Shown here: positions 43,601-54,837 of the stretch, piece after piece | Position numbering within the stretch: position 1 is the first letter of the stretch | Layout of the letters: each line of letters starts with the position of its first letter | NCBI GenBank assembly: GCA_037833965.1 | Contig: AP031353.1 | Coordinates: forward strand, 10,418,501-10,482,500 | Source: Marchantia polymorpha subsp. ruderalis | Taxonomy: Eukaryota > Streptophyta > Marchantiopsida > Marchantiales > Marchantiaceae | Length of the DNA: 64,000 nt | Reading direction: 5' to 3' | Notes under the pieces: generated by a model | Databases searched by the model: none | Told to the model about the DNA's origin: nothing | Seen by the model: the letters and a program-made list of their open reading frames with translations, nothing else | Position numbers and translations under genes: made by a program

Positions 43601-44456
43601 CGGGCGGCCTTCGGCTCTATCGCCTTCAGCGGTAGACGCCTTCGGCGCTGCGCCTTCGGCGGATAACGCGCCGGGATTTGCGCCTACGCGTAGGCCGGAC
43701 GCATCCTTCGCGCAGGACCGATCGAGGGAGCAGGACCTAACGGAGGAGCGGATTGTCTGTCCGCAGGATGAAATTCGCGTGCGCGATGCACAATTAGTCC
43801 CCGCGCAGACACATTCCGCGCGATCGCCTTCGGCGGTAGACGCCAGCGGCAAAGGAGTTACGATCGACGCACGAGAGGCGGACGATGGGGATGTGGCACG
43901 GCCGCATTCACCCACCGCCTTGGACATTTTAGCAGGGAGCAGCGAGGCTGCAGGAGCGCCATCGGCGGCAGAACACGCAGACCACTCGCAGCCCCACTCA
44001 GGCCAGTCGCCAACGCAATCAATGGCGACCGAAATTCTCCCTTGGGATGATAATGAAGAAGGAGTATCCATGGAATCAGTGTCGAGATCGGGATCCACCG
44101 AGGAGGAGGAGGAGGAAGAAATAGTTGGTGCGCCGGCGGCGGCGCTCTGTGAGCACGTAGTACCTCTGCTGAGGTACTTGGATCGCAAGATGGATAAGTA
44201 CGCGGATCCTCGCCAGCCTGGGTCCTACGTCGAGTTAGTGCGCAGGCAAACTCTCACTAAAGTCCACACCAGCAAGCTGCTAGCTCGGGTGGACCGGGAA
44301 CTTAAGGAATTGCAAGAGAAGCATGAATGCTTGTGGGGTAAGTACGATCTCAATCGGAAAATGTACACCCACTACGACAAGGTGAAGGATGGGAGACTGG
44401 CAGAACTCACCAAGGAGCTGGTGAAGGCCACGGAAGCACTGATTTCTATAATCAGT
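40645..44456 (+). mobile_element. Giant LTR copy I, sister subfamily, 3' truncated
   Basis: It starts with the intact terminus TGTGGTACCCCACTTTTGG and runs through the non-coding part and most of the ORF. It ends in the coiled-coil region, where AT-rich DNA follows. Its palindromes differ from those of the other copies, mostly CGCCTACGCGTAGGCG or CGCCTATGCATAGGCG types instead of the GTGCAC core. C-TTCG-G motifs are very dense at 43411-43670. Its start abuts minus-strand pol, so LTR and pol are in opposite orientation. Confidence 0.8.
41923..44456 (+). pseudogene. LTR-encoded ORF, copy I (frameshift and stop)
   Basis: It opens at ATG 41923 with the family N-terminus (MTFNEETEDAPFLNSRFQFL). 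It is diverged but collinear with the other copies. A one-base deletion near 42590 shifts the frame, a TAG follows at 43131-43133, and the frame then stays open to the break at about 44456. The middle part is unusually rich in Pro-Ser-Ala-Gly repeats (APSAPGPSG type), encoded by repeated GCCTTCGGCG-like words. The acidic run and the first part of the coiled coil are present; the C-terminus is lost. Confidence 0.75.
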
Positions 44457-46100
44457 GCACTCATCTATAAAAGTGAGAGTAGAAATATTCTATATGTATT
44501 TGAATTTCAAGTTTATGTTTTATTGTTAAATGAATTTTTCTTTTAATTCCTAGTGATAAATTGGCAAAAAAATTGATTGTTGAATTTGACGGAAAGTTTT
44601 ATATTAATTATTTGATGCAACTCTAAATTTTGAAAATCAATTCAATATCAAGACATTGAAATATAAAAAAATTAACACTAAATTCAGATAAAAATAAAAA
44701 TTTGAAAAATAAATCAATTTCAAGCTTTTGAAATAGTTGATTTATATTACAAGTCATGAAAAAGAATTAAAACTTTTAAGTAAAAAAAATAAACATGGAA
44801 TATTTTTAAAGCAAGAGATTTATATGTAACAATCATCCTACTCATATATTTGTTTAAAAATTTCACGACATTTTTTTTAATTGAAAATTAAAAAAAATCA
44901 AAACTTTACTTAAATGATGCAAAATAAAACAATTTATCTGATAATTTATCTAATGATTCATCATTAGATGAATCATCAAACTAACATATCTTGAACAAAT
45001 ACTATTTTGAATGCAATTTTCATTTTCACAATTAAAAAAATAAAATACAATAACACATTGTCAAGGTCATTAGATTATCTGAATTTTTAATTAATTTAAT
45101 TGGATTATAAAATTGAAAACTACGTAAAAAATAATTCACATAAAAAAATTAATATATACTTTTTTATACAAAAATATATCATTTTAAACTATTTTAATAA
45201 AAATAAATTAAATAAATACATAAATAAAATCAACAAAAATATGAACACATTCTTATATTCAATCCAATTCATGAATGGAGTATTTTTATTAAACATAAAA
45301 CAAATTTATAACTAAGTATGATTATAATCTTAAAGATTTGTAAATGTAGTAATAAAATCTTAGGATAATGAACAGTTTTGGATGCAAGATGTAGATTCAT
45401 AGAATTTTATTTTAAAAGCGTAGATGATATATTAATTTAATTTGAAATACGTATTATTTGTAAAATTATTTGAAATTTAAAACAAAAAATGTTGATTTCG
45501 AAAAATAAAAACAGAGTTTGAGTAACGTTAAGATGATTAGAAAAATAAAAATATTTAAAATTAAATATTTTATAAATTGAATACCTATTGAAGTTTCAAA
45601 CAATAGAGTCTACCTACGAGGTTTATAAGAGTAACTGCGGAATTTACTTCACTGAATTTATGTTCACAAGAAAAAAACACTATTAAAAGAAACCTTCTAA
45701 TATCATGAAATTTGTTGCAAATATTGGTTTCTAGATTTGACAAGTTTAAATTATCTTCATCAAACTAAAATTTAATGCTGACCTCAATTGAGTGTTGAGT
45801 TTGCTAAAATTCTAAAAGAAATATATTTTATATTTTGAGTAGTTTTAGAAATAATTAGTTTAGAAGAATGTGAAGCATTTTAAGATCACTTTTTTATGCA
45901 AGTAAAATACTTCTAACATAGCACAAATATATTAGAAAATACTATCACGTAAATATTTTGTTAAATACATCTGAATTTTTTGTTATTAATAACAAACTTA
46001 ATCATTTAATCAAATTCTAGATATTTGACTATATCCATAGTATGCTTGAATATTTTGAAGTTACTTCCACAAAATTTTAATGTATTGTATTTCACAACAA
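44457..46100. other. AT-rich block, copy 2
   Basis: Counterpart of 25153-26800. No genes recognised. Small indels in A/T runs distinguish the copies. Confidence 0.5.
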
Positions 46101-46112
46101 GTTGCCACATAA

Positions 46113-46619
46113 GACTTCGCATATTCTGGGCATGCTAAACCTGCATATCCCAGCCTTTCTTTTCCCGGCGGAGTTGGAACCGTCGCCTTCCTCAAAGAAT
46201 GGCCCGCTCTGAACACTCAGTGATTGTCTCTCCTAAGACTTGACATCAATCCCGGCGGCATCATCAGTCTCCATACACACAACTTGGCCACCGAGATTCT
46301 GTATGTTTTGGAGGGAGAGATGTATACGGGCTTTGTCACCAACAACTTCGGCAACGACCCGACCATATCTAACAAGCTGTATGCAAAGGTTGTCAAGAAG
46401 GGAGAAGCCTTCATTTTTCCCAGAGGTCTGCTACACTTCCAGCTGAACAAGGGCAAGGTGCTTGCATCGAGTCTGAACGTCCTGAACAGTCAGAATCCTG
46501 GTATTCAGCTCATGCCTTCAGCTTTGTTCGGAAGTGGCCTCGACCGTGAAATGCTGGAAAAGTCATTCTTCATGAATGCGACTCAATTTGCTGCGTTGGA
46601 AAACATTTTCGAAGAGTGA
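46113..46619 (+). pseudogene. Germin-like pseudogene, C-terminal cupin exon, copy 2
   Basis: Same structure as the copy at 26813, including the in-frame TGA (46221-46223). It lacks two codons after FGNDP and has FPRGLLHFQ, with the conserved Gly of box 2 that is Val in copy 1. Apart from the stop and the missing 5' exon the cupin fold is preserved. Confidence 0.8.
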
Positions 46620-46967
46620 TACGTCGATATATCGAAGTGCGAGGAGAAATTTTAGACTTTACAGGCATTGAGACAATCTGAGAGCCAAGTGTAGGTATTC
46701 CTAGGGCTCAGTTAAGTAGATACTTGACTATGGTCTATTCGATGCAGTTCATCGATCAGATTGGTATCACAATCATTCAACTCATTCATTTCCAATGGAA
46801 GAGAGTTTAGCATACTCAAGATATTTCCAGACAATATATAAGGTTTCCGAACAATTATTTATATTCAATGAACTTTCAGAAGTCACCAAATGCAGCCTTC
46901 AACACCTGTGTCTGATCTGAATGTTTTCTTCTAAGATCGTCTTGCCTCAAAATATCCAAACACTAAC

Positions 46968-47615
46968 TCAGGCGAATTGAGCTCTCAATGCCTTGACTAC
47001 ATCACCAGATATGCCAAAAGAAATCTGGAGCACCTTATCAGAGATTGGCGTGGATGTATTGAAAAGAGTATTCGGCAGACGGACCAGCCCTGCGTTGGAG
47101 CTGCTGAATCCGCCAAGTGCGGTCACGGTCTTGTACTTGTCTTTGTTGATCTGGAAATGAACGAGGCCTTTGGGGAAAGCGAAGATGTCGCCCTTGTAGA
47201 GAGTGTTGGTGAAAAGTTTGTTCGTGGTATCGACCAAACCCACGTCCAGAGTGCCTTCGATAATGAACAAAAGTTCCGTTCCACGAGGGTGAGTGTGGGG
47301 CGGGTTCACGGTGCCAGGTGGAAACTGAAGCAAAGCCATGGAAACACCGAGTCCATCGACTGCGAGAAATGGAGCCTTTGCTTGAGCAACCAGATTAGCT
47401 GTGGTGACAGTTGCAAAAGGTGAAGCCACGTTGGGCGTGACGTTCCTCAAGGCCTCGCTGGTGAAGAACGTTCCATCGATATCGGCTGCATTGATTCCTG
47501 CTGGGACCTGGAAATCCTTCGTGAGTTCTGGATCAGAGGCCTGCACGGACTGCAGGGTCAGAGCAACTGCAATGAAAACTAGCAGAGCGAATGAAGAGTG
47601 TAGTAAACGACCCAT
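46968..47615 (-). CDS. Germin-like protein (cupin), gene 3
   Basis: 215 residues, intronless, start ATG 47615; the duplicate of gene 1. It differs at few sites: Gln in AQAKAPF, where the others have Pro, and Lys in QINKDK. Signal peptide (about 1-26), box 1 (His107, His109, Glu114) and box 2 (His153) are unchanged, and there is no cysteine. Expected to be a secreted, metal-binding cell-wall cupin. Confidence 0.93.
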   Translation of the reverse strand: MGRLLHSSFALLVFIAVALTLQSVQASDPELTKDFQVPAGINAADIDGTFFTSEALRNVTPNVASPFATVTTANLVAQAKAPFLAVDGLGVSMALLQFPPGTVNPPHTHPRGTELLFIIEGTLDVGLVDTTNKLFTNTLYKGDIFAFPKGLVHFQINKDKYKTVTALGGFSSSNAGLVRLPNTLFNTSTPISDKVLQISFGISGDVVKALRAQFA

Positions 47616-47816
47616 TCTATCGGATGGTGATAAAATGCTGAAGATAATCTGTGCCTAAACCTCTGAAGATTTCGAAGAGTGTGAAACTGCTGCAGCCACT
47701 CGCTGAGCTTGAAAGCTTTTTTTGGGAATTTTGTGAAACACAGATTGGTGTTTCAGAGCTAGATTTCACTCTAGATATGAGAAAGTGGCTTGCTTCCTCA
47801 GAAATGATAGCGCGTC

Positions 47817-47822
47817 TTTATA
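47817..47822 (-). promoter_or_regulatory. TATA box of germin-like gene 3
   Basis: TATAAA on the minus strand in the shared GTGCTAGTATAAAGACGCGC context. Confidence 0.65.
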
Positions 47823-49407
47823 CTAGCACAAGACCATTCTTCTGATCCATGGTCTCGCAGTAGAAATGCATCAATCAAGACCCAAGGTGCACTATTCATT
47901 TCATGTCCATTGCTACCTGCATCAGCATAGTGCAAGAATAGGTTGACAAGTTCGTTGCCTTCACAAGTTCTACTGGGGACGCTCTTTCTTAATGTAAAGA
48001 ATTTAAGTAAAACGAAGTCTTGAGGAGAGACCGAGACCAAGATCTCAGAGATTCCGCAATACCCTAAGGTACAGGAGTGTTTTCCTGTGGCCAGCTCAGA
48101 GTTATGGAAGATTGTTACAGCGTGACAGACATCCCTGTTCAAGTGTTAAGCGTGACAGAAATCCCCGTGCCAAGGTCAGCTTGTAATTTTAATTTATTTA
48201 GATAGACTTTTATCACGCATGTAGTGAATTGATATGACGTTAAGGGAATTATTAGAAAGAAACCAACATTGAATAATATTTTTATCACCTTATTTTTGAT
48301 AGACGACCAGATCAGTTATAGATCCAGATAATGGAATAGTATGTTATTTGTTATCGTTGTGGACCAGGTACACTTCACTCGGAGATCACACCATCGTCTG
48401 GTCAAGACTTCCATACGACTCTTTCTATCAACAAAAACATGTTCCGCGCCAAGTAAACATGTATTGAAATGGGTATTGACCTCAATTTATAGTATATCTT
48501 ATGTAACTTCAGCATACTTTACCTACCAGGCCAGAAAATACGGCTTTTCCTATGATTCATTACTAATTGAGCAAGAAGTTTTAGCTCTTGGACTCTAGAT
48601 GCCATAGGTTATAATGTTGTGACCTGAAACGATCATGTGACCAGTTTTCTCCAGTGAAATTTATCTTTCATTCATTGATCTCATCGTGGATACAAGTTTT
48701 TATATCAAGGAGAAAATTGTGATTTCCACGAGACGCCTGTCCAAGAAGATAAAGCGATTTTAAGATGTCGTAGAAGTGGTTGGAGGCTGGAGCAGATGTG
48801 AAGGATCCCATTAGCTGATTCTTCTGGGTCTGATTTTCAGTACGTTGTACTCAGCTCTCAGCATTTGAAAGGTCAATCAGGACTCATGAAATATATTTTG
48901 TTTCCACTGATGTAAAGGGCAACAATCAGTAGGTCAATGTCTATATTTTTCCAATCGATCCAAAGCTAACGAAATATTTCCCTTCAAGAAACTATCACTT
49001 CATGAGTAATAATAGCCTATCCAAATCGCTGTCGTCTTGCAAATATTATACTTCACCACACTAGACCAGAGATATCTATCACGCTGTAACAATCTTCCAT
49101 GACTGGGAGCTGGCCAAGGGAAATGTGTTGAAAAAAACTCCTGTACCTTAGGGTATTGCGGAATCTCTTAGATCTTGTCTCGGTCTCTCTTCAAGAGTTC
49201 GTTTTATTCAAATTCTTTACAATAAGAAAGAGCGTCTCAAGTAGAACTTGTCAAGGCAACGAACTTGTCAACCTATTCTTGCACTATGCTGATGCAGGTA
49301 CCAATGGACATGATTTTGATGCATTGTGAAATGAACAGTGCACCTTGGGTCTTGTTTGATGCATTTCTACTGCGAGACCATGGATTAAACGAATGGTCTT
49401 GTGCTAG

Positions 49408-49413
49408 TATAAA
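49408..49413 (+). promoter_or_regulatory. TATA box of germin-like gene 4
   Basis: TATAAA, same context and distance to the ATG as in gene 2. Confidence 0.65.
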
Positions 49414-49614
49414 GACGCGCTATCATTTCCGAGGAAGCAAGCCACTTTCTCATATCTAGAGTGATGATCTAGTCCTGAAACACAAATCTGTGTTTCACAA
49501 AATTCCAAAAAAAGCTTTCAATCTCAGCAAGAGGCTGCAGCATTTTCATACTCTTCGAAATCTTCAGAGGTTTAGGCACAGATTATCTTCAGCATTTTAT
49601 CACCATCCGATAGA

Positions 49615-50262
49615 ATGGGTCGTTTACTACACTCTTCATTCGCTCTGCTAGTTTTCACTGCAGTTGCTCTGACCCTGCAGTCCGTGCAGGCCTCTGATCC
49701 AGAACTCACGAAGGATTTCCAGGTCCCAGCAGGAATCAATGCAGCCGATATCGATGGAACGTTCTTCACCAGCGAGGCCTTGAGGAACGTCATGCCCAAC
49801 GTGGCTTCACCTTTTGCAACTGTCACCACAGCTAATCTGGTTGCACCAGCAAAGGCTCCATTTCTCGCAGTCGATGGACTCGGTGTTTCCATGGCTTTGC
49901 TTCAGTTTCCACCTGGCACCGTGAACCCGCCCCACACTCACCCTCGTGGAACGGAACTTTTGTTCATTATCGAAGGCAATCTGGACGTGGGTTTGGTCGA
50001 TACCACGAACAAACTTTTCACCAACACTCTCTACAAGGGCGACATCTTCGCTTTTCCCAAAGGCCTCGTTCATTTCCAGATCAACAACGACAAGTACAAG
50101 ACCGTGACGGCACTTGGCGGATTCAGCAGCTCCAACGCAGGGCTGGTCCGTCTGCCGAATACTCTGTTCAATACATCCACGCCAATCTCTGATAAGGTGC
50201 TCCAGATTTCTTTTGGCATATCTGGTGATGTAGTCAAGGCATTGAGAGCTCAATTCGCCTGA
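49615..50262 (+). CDS. Germin-like protein (cupin), gene 4
   Basis: 215 residues, intronless, start ATG 49615; the duplicate of gene 2. Seen differences are Thr for Ile in the signal peptide (LLVFTAVAL) and Asn122 for Thr122 directly after box 1 (IIEGNLDVG). All four metal-ligand residues, the Asn186 sequon and the C-terminus are conserved. The 3' flank has diverged more than the coding part, with a small inverted insertion at 50430-50455. Confidence 0.93.
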   Translation: MGRLLHSSFALLVFTAVALTLQSVQASDPELTKDFQVPAGINAADIDGTFFTSEALRNVMPNVASPFATVTTANLVAPAKAPFLAVDGLGVSMALLQFPPGTVNPPHTHPRGTELLFIIEGNLDVGLVDTTNKLFTNTLYKGDIFAFPKGLVHFQINNDKYKTVTALGGFSSSNAGLVRLPNTLFNTSTPISDKVLQISFGISGDVVKALRAQFA

Positions 50263-50400
50263 ATTAGTTTTCGGAAATTTTGAGGCAACTCGATCTTAGC
50301 AGGCAACATTCAGATTAGAGACAGGTGTTGAAGCTTGCATTTGGTGACTTATAAAATTGCATGAAATTCAAACAAGGAATTTCAGACTCCTATACGGTCT

Positions 50401-50455
50401 GGAAATATCTTGGGTATGATCAGATATACGGTCTGGAAATACCCAAGATATTTCC
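50401..50455. repeat. 16-bp inverted repeat from a templated insertion
   Basis: GGAAATATCTTGGGTA (50401-50416) is followed, after a 23-base loop, by its exact reverse complement (50440-50455). The paralogous place near 31070-31125 has only the first arm. The loop repeats ATACGGTCTGGAAAT, so the extra bases were copied from the neighbourhood. Confidence 0.8.
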
Positions 50456-51469
50456 GTTGCTCTACGTACCACGTTTACCAGTTTGTACACAACAAGCGTA
50501 GTGAAAAAGCTGAAGAGCCTACATCGAGGATAAATTATAGAGTTAGGCGTGTCGCTGTCATATTTACCTAAATTTGAACTTTTTATTTCTCAGTGGACAC
50601 GCGCATTCATATGGGGGATTTCATTTATGAAAGTGTCTGCAATCAAATCACCTGGACTGAATACTTGAATGAGGAACTTGTGCTATAAGCAATGGTCTGT
50701 TAAGAAATAGTGTAGTAACTCAGTTTGAATAGTTCCTAATGTCTCTTCAGATTTGAGACTTCTTGCTGTTTAAGATTAAATTTTCTTATATTATGATTTA
50801 TGCCTTTGATAGATCATATATATTTATATATATTTGTTTTGGAAGTAGCAACATGCCTTTTGCGCTTAAGTAAGTCGTATTACATTGTTGTCAAAGCAGT
50901 CAAGAATTTCTTAGCGAGTTAAAGAAGCAAACTTAGGACTTAACATTTAGGACAGCGTAAAACCTTATTCAGCGCAGAAATAATTTTCAATGTTTTTCAA
51001 GGTTCATGGTATGAACATACATGGCCAATTGGAGATATCGCCCTACATTTCACCAGAAGATGAACTGACAAACTGACTTAAAAAGCAAGTGAGTTTGTTG
51101 GAATCGGATCTTCTTCTAACGAAATTTTCTCACTTGCTGATCTATATCATCTTCCACTCAAATATTTGCAATGCTACTGGAAATAGGTCGTGATGACAGA
51201 TCAATTAATAGTCACTGCCTGTTAAAGTATAAAGTATGTATAAGGTGAAATTCTGAGGGCAGAATCCATCAGAAATCACAGGATACTCGTGGAAGGACAA
51301 CGTAAGAGAAATGCCACCTTTAGACTCCACCTGGTTGCTCCCATAGAAAACTATAGAAATACTAATTTAGATTAAGTGATTAAGTAATTTCTAAATAAGT
51401 ATTCCTAAATACGTATTTCTAGTAATCTGGATTTTCTAGAAAATCTAGATTGACACCTGAATAGTAGAA

Positions 51470-51620
51470 TTATAGAACGTATTTCAAAGCTGAGACCTGC
51501 ATTTTAGACCGCGGAATCAATGGTTACTTTTGCGTCACAAGATCAGTCCGATACTCGTGATTATTTCAATACCTGCAATTCACTGCCTTAGTTAGACCAA
51601 GCCGTAACTAGGGGCGCTAA
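51470..51620. repeat. Inverted copy of 57285-57440
   Basis: This stretch (CTGAGACCTGCATTTTAGACC ... CTTAGTTAGACCAAGCCGTAA) is the reverse complement of the 3' flank of the pseudogene at 56802, with a few mismatches. It is a dispersed repeat of unknown type. Confidence 0.65.
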
Positions 51621-54600
51621 ACGGTCACCCTGCGGCCCAAATTTCCAGTAGACAGTACTGAATAGTGCCGTCGATTTCTCATCACTCGGCATATTATTTT
51701 CCCAAGTGCTCGGTCACGTGGTTGGTCTGGTCCCCGCAGTAGTCCAATATGCTCGTCTCCAAGGAGTCATTCTCCAGAATGAATTACGGGATTACGAAAA
51801 GCTCTTTCTCATCATATTTTCTTGATTTTAGTACGAAAATCAGTCAAACATATGCAGCCGGAACCTTTTTTTATGAAACATATAAAGCAAATTTTTTCAG
51901 GTTTGCTTGATAGAAGCAAGAAGTAACATTACATTTATATTATGTTCTACCACGGGCGTGTTTGTTCGGGCTTCTCTTTTCAAGAGAAGCAAGACAATGT
52001 CATGGGAGACACGAAGAGCTAAAACTTGCTCAACCGAAAAAGTAAGGACACGTACATGATAATTCAATAGTACATTTACATCATGTATCATGAGTTAACC
52101 TTGGAATCCACTTACTGCGATCAGAAACAGCATTTTGCATGTATAGGCCTCTCTACTTGGAAATGAAGTGTACATATAATTTCAAGTGTTTTTAGTTGGT
52201 AACTTTAGTAGAAAAATCCATTTTCAGAATTTAAGTTTTTATCTTTAGAAATTTCCCAATTTTTGTACATGTTACCATCCTGTCTTATTTAAACGAGATG
52301 AAAACTGAGAACGCAAGTCTGAGGTCCGTCACAGTGGACTTCACAAATGTACCATTCCCCTCTATTTCCATACAGATGATATATTACATATAGTTTAATA
52401 ATATTCATCCAATCTGAGATTCATCTTTCTGTTTAAGACACAGGCCTGGTAAGTTATCTATGATTGCTGACGAAACAAGGTTACGGAACAGAAATAGAAG
52501 AAGAACAAAATTGTGCAAGATTAATGCGAAGATCCTTATACTAATTCCAAAAGTTTGATTCAAAAACTAGATTGCAATAACGTTCGTAAAATCGGCCTGT
52601 CCTATGCCAAAGAGACGCTTGGCATGTTACCTATAGTACAGTTCGATGTTTGACAGATAATCTTCAGACTCGCAGGAGTTTGTAGTACAAATAGTTGTAC
52701 TACATACAGTATTTTCAGTAATTCTGAATCTGAATGGATGAGGCTGTACCAGTTCAAGCAGTTAGTATAGTAGTGTTCATGGTGTGGACAGGGAAACTGT
52801 TTCAGTCTGTCCATGGATCTCTTGTACGATTGATTTTGCGAGAGCTATATGAGATTTTTTTGAAAGGAATTCTGTACATGTAGGCCACCGCTGTTTGATT
52901 GAAAAATTAGGCGGATACAACAGTGCCATAACGAACTCTGAATAATGGATGAGGTGCAGCAAGAAGTCATTTACGGCGGTTGACAAGGGTCAAGCAGTGT
53001 CACATCCGGACAGGCCGATCTTACTTACATTATTGCAAATTTTTTTCTAAACCGAAATTTTGGAATTTGTGTAAGTATCTTCGCAGTAAAATACAAAGAT
53101 AGTTAAAATACAAAGACACAACAAAGATTGGCTAAAGCTGGGAAATTGCAGTCAACTCAATCCCCATTGTAATTCAACATATATTAGCATATCAAAAACT
53201 TGAAGTAAAAATTGACAACATATCACATCAGGTTTCAATATGAAAAGCTCCAATCTGTTTAAAATAATTTACAATAATTCACATCAAAACCAAATGAATT
53301 TGCAGATATGAATTTCAGAAAAATTCATGTATCACAAAGTGTCAATACATGAAACATGTAGCTTATTTCCTTCAGGCTACAAACATAAAAACACACACTA
53401 ACAACTTAATCGATAAAATTCATATTTTCATATAAAAGCTTTCATCAACATTAATAAATTCTATTTTATTAACATTAGTTGTTGAAATTTAATTTCAAAC
53501 AAGTTGAACTTCAAGAAATCATAGATTCTTGAATAAACTTCTATAAATGATTAAACTTCATAATATTGTCATGATATTGCTAGGTTTTATTTTCAAAATT
53601 GAGTTTTTAAAATGAAATTAAATGTCTTATGAACAATTTAAAAGCAAAGTTAAAGGAACTTTTTACACCTGTTTTTTTAAAACAACTGAATTTAAAATTC
53701 ATGGACATCCAGCTTGCATTTGTTATCTTTCACTAAAATTGATGATTCTTTTTGAGCGTATTTCATGACATAACTATAAATAAAAAACCAAGATTTGATG
53801 ATTTCTTAAAAAAATAAGGCTGCATTGCATCATAAAATATTTGATATCACATGTATTGAAAATCATATCCAAACACATGGTGACTAACTTCAAAAAATTT
53901 GATTGTCATTATGTAAAATATGGTTCATGTTACTTGTGAATAACTTTTTACTCAAATACGTCTCTTATGAGTTTTCTCCAGTACATCATGAACGTCATAA
54001 AATAATTTTCATTTCCAATGATCAGAGTATAACTGCATTATATTGCACAAAACCTTTTAAAATAAGTTCATATTCTTATGGCAATAATCAAAAAGATAAA
54101 GATATGCATCAGCATAAAAAAATTTGGTTGATCAACAAATCTTCAAAATTAATCTTCCGTCCAAACCTCCAAATTCATTCTCCAAGTTTGTGTTTTTTGT
54201 AATTATTTTTTTCCAAATTCAATCCTTTAGGCGTTATCAGAAAACTTAGAGGTATTTTAGAATAAAGTCATTTGAGTAGAAGATATGTTACCACTAGATA
54301 CATTTTCTTGACTCAACACATGAAACATGTTAATATGCAAAAAAATAAAATATTTATAGTATTCGTGGATAGAGATCTGATTAATTGTTAAAGTAAATGT
54401 TTTTAAAGAAAGCTTATGCATTGGCCTAGTAATCAGAAGATATCATCTTTCATCATTATTTATATGTATTATGAAATTAATGTTCATATAACAGTAATGT
54501 TTTTATTGTACCTTAGTCTTTTTTGAAATTTTGTGTGAAGCTATTCACAAAAAAGTTTACGAAATTGGACCAGGAGCTAGTATGATGTGTACTAAAAACC

Positions 54601-54837
54601 CTTAAAATTACTACAATGAAATTATGGACATTTGAAAAAAAATCAATGTTAAAAAATAACTCTAGATTTGATTAATCTTGGTTAAATTTTTCATGATTAG
54701 TCATCCGGTTAGCATGTCACTTTAACATATTTAATATGATTAGAATGTATCCAACTGCCACAATATAAAAGAGCTAATCATTTTAGAAAATATTGTTGCA
54801 CCGAGGTAAATTTGAAACATAGTAAACAAAAAACTTA
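51621..54837. other. AT-rich intergenic region
   Basis: No coding sequence, RNA gene or mobile element was recognised. The short frames present have no family features. Confidence 0.45.

Larger units (their letters stand above)
46874..48127. repeat. Left arm of germin inverted repeat, copy 2
   Basis: Reverse complement of about 49078-50352, the equivalent of 27579-28852 in copy 1. Confidence 0.75.
49078..50352. repeat. Right arm of germin inverted repeat, copy 2
   Basis: Reverse complement of 46874-48127, the equivalent of 29756-31029. Confidence 0.75.
43642..50932. repeat. Segmental duplication, copy 2
   Basis: Near-identical partner of 24338-31575. Differences seen include a 6-base in-frame deletion in the germin pseudogene, about 45 extra bases at 48358-48402, and a templated inverted insertion near 50430. 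The duplicated block lies inside a continuous LTR copy I on the left, so this copy shows the arrangement before the retroelement pile joined copy 1. Confidence 0.9.

Noticed and set aside
45100..45315. 71-codon Asn/Lys-rich frame in the AT-rich block
   Set aside because: Low-complexity product of A/T runs. The counterpart in copy 1 is interrupted.
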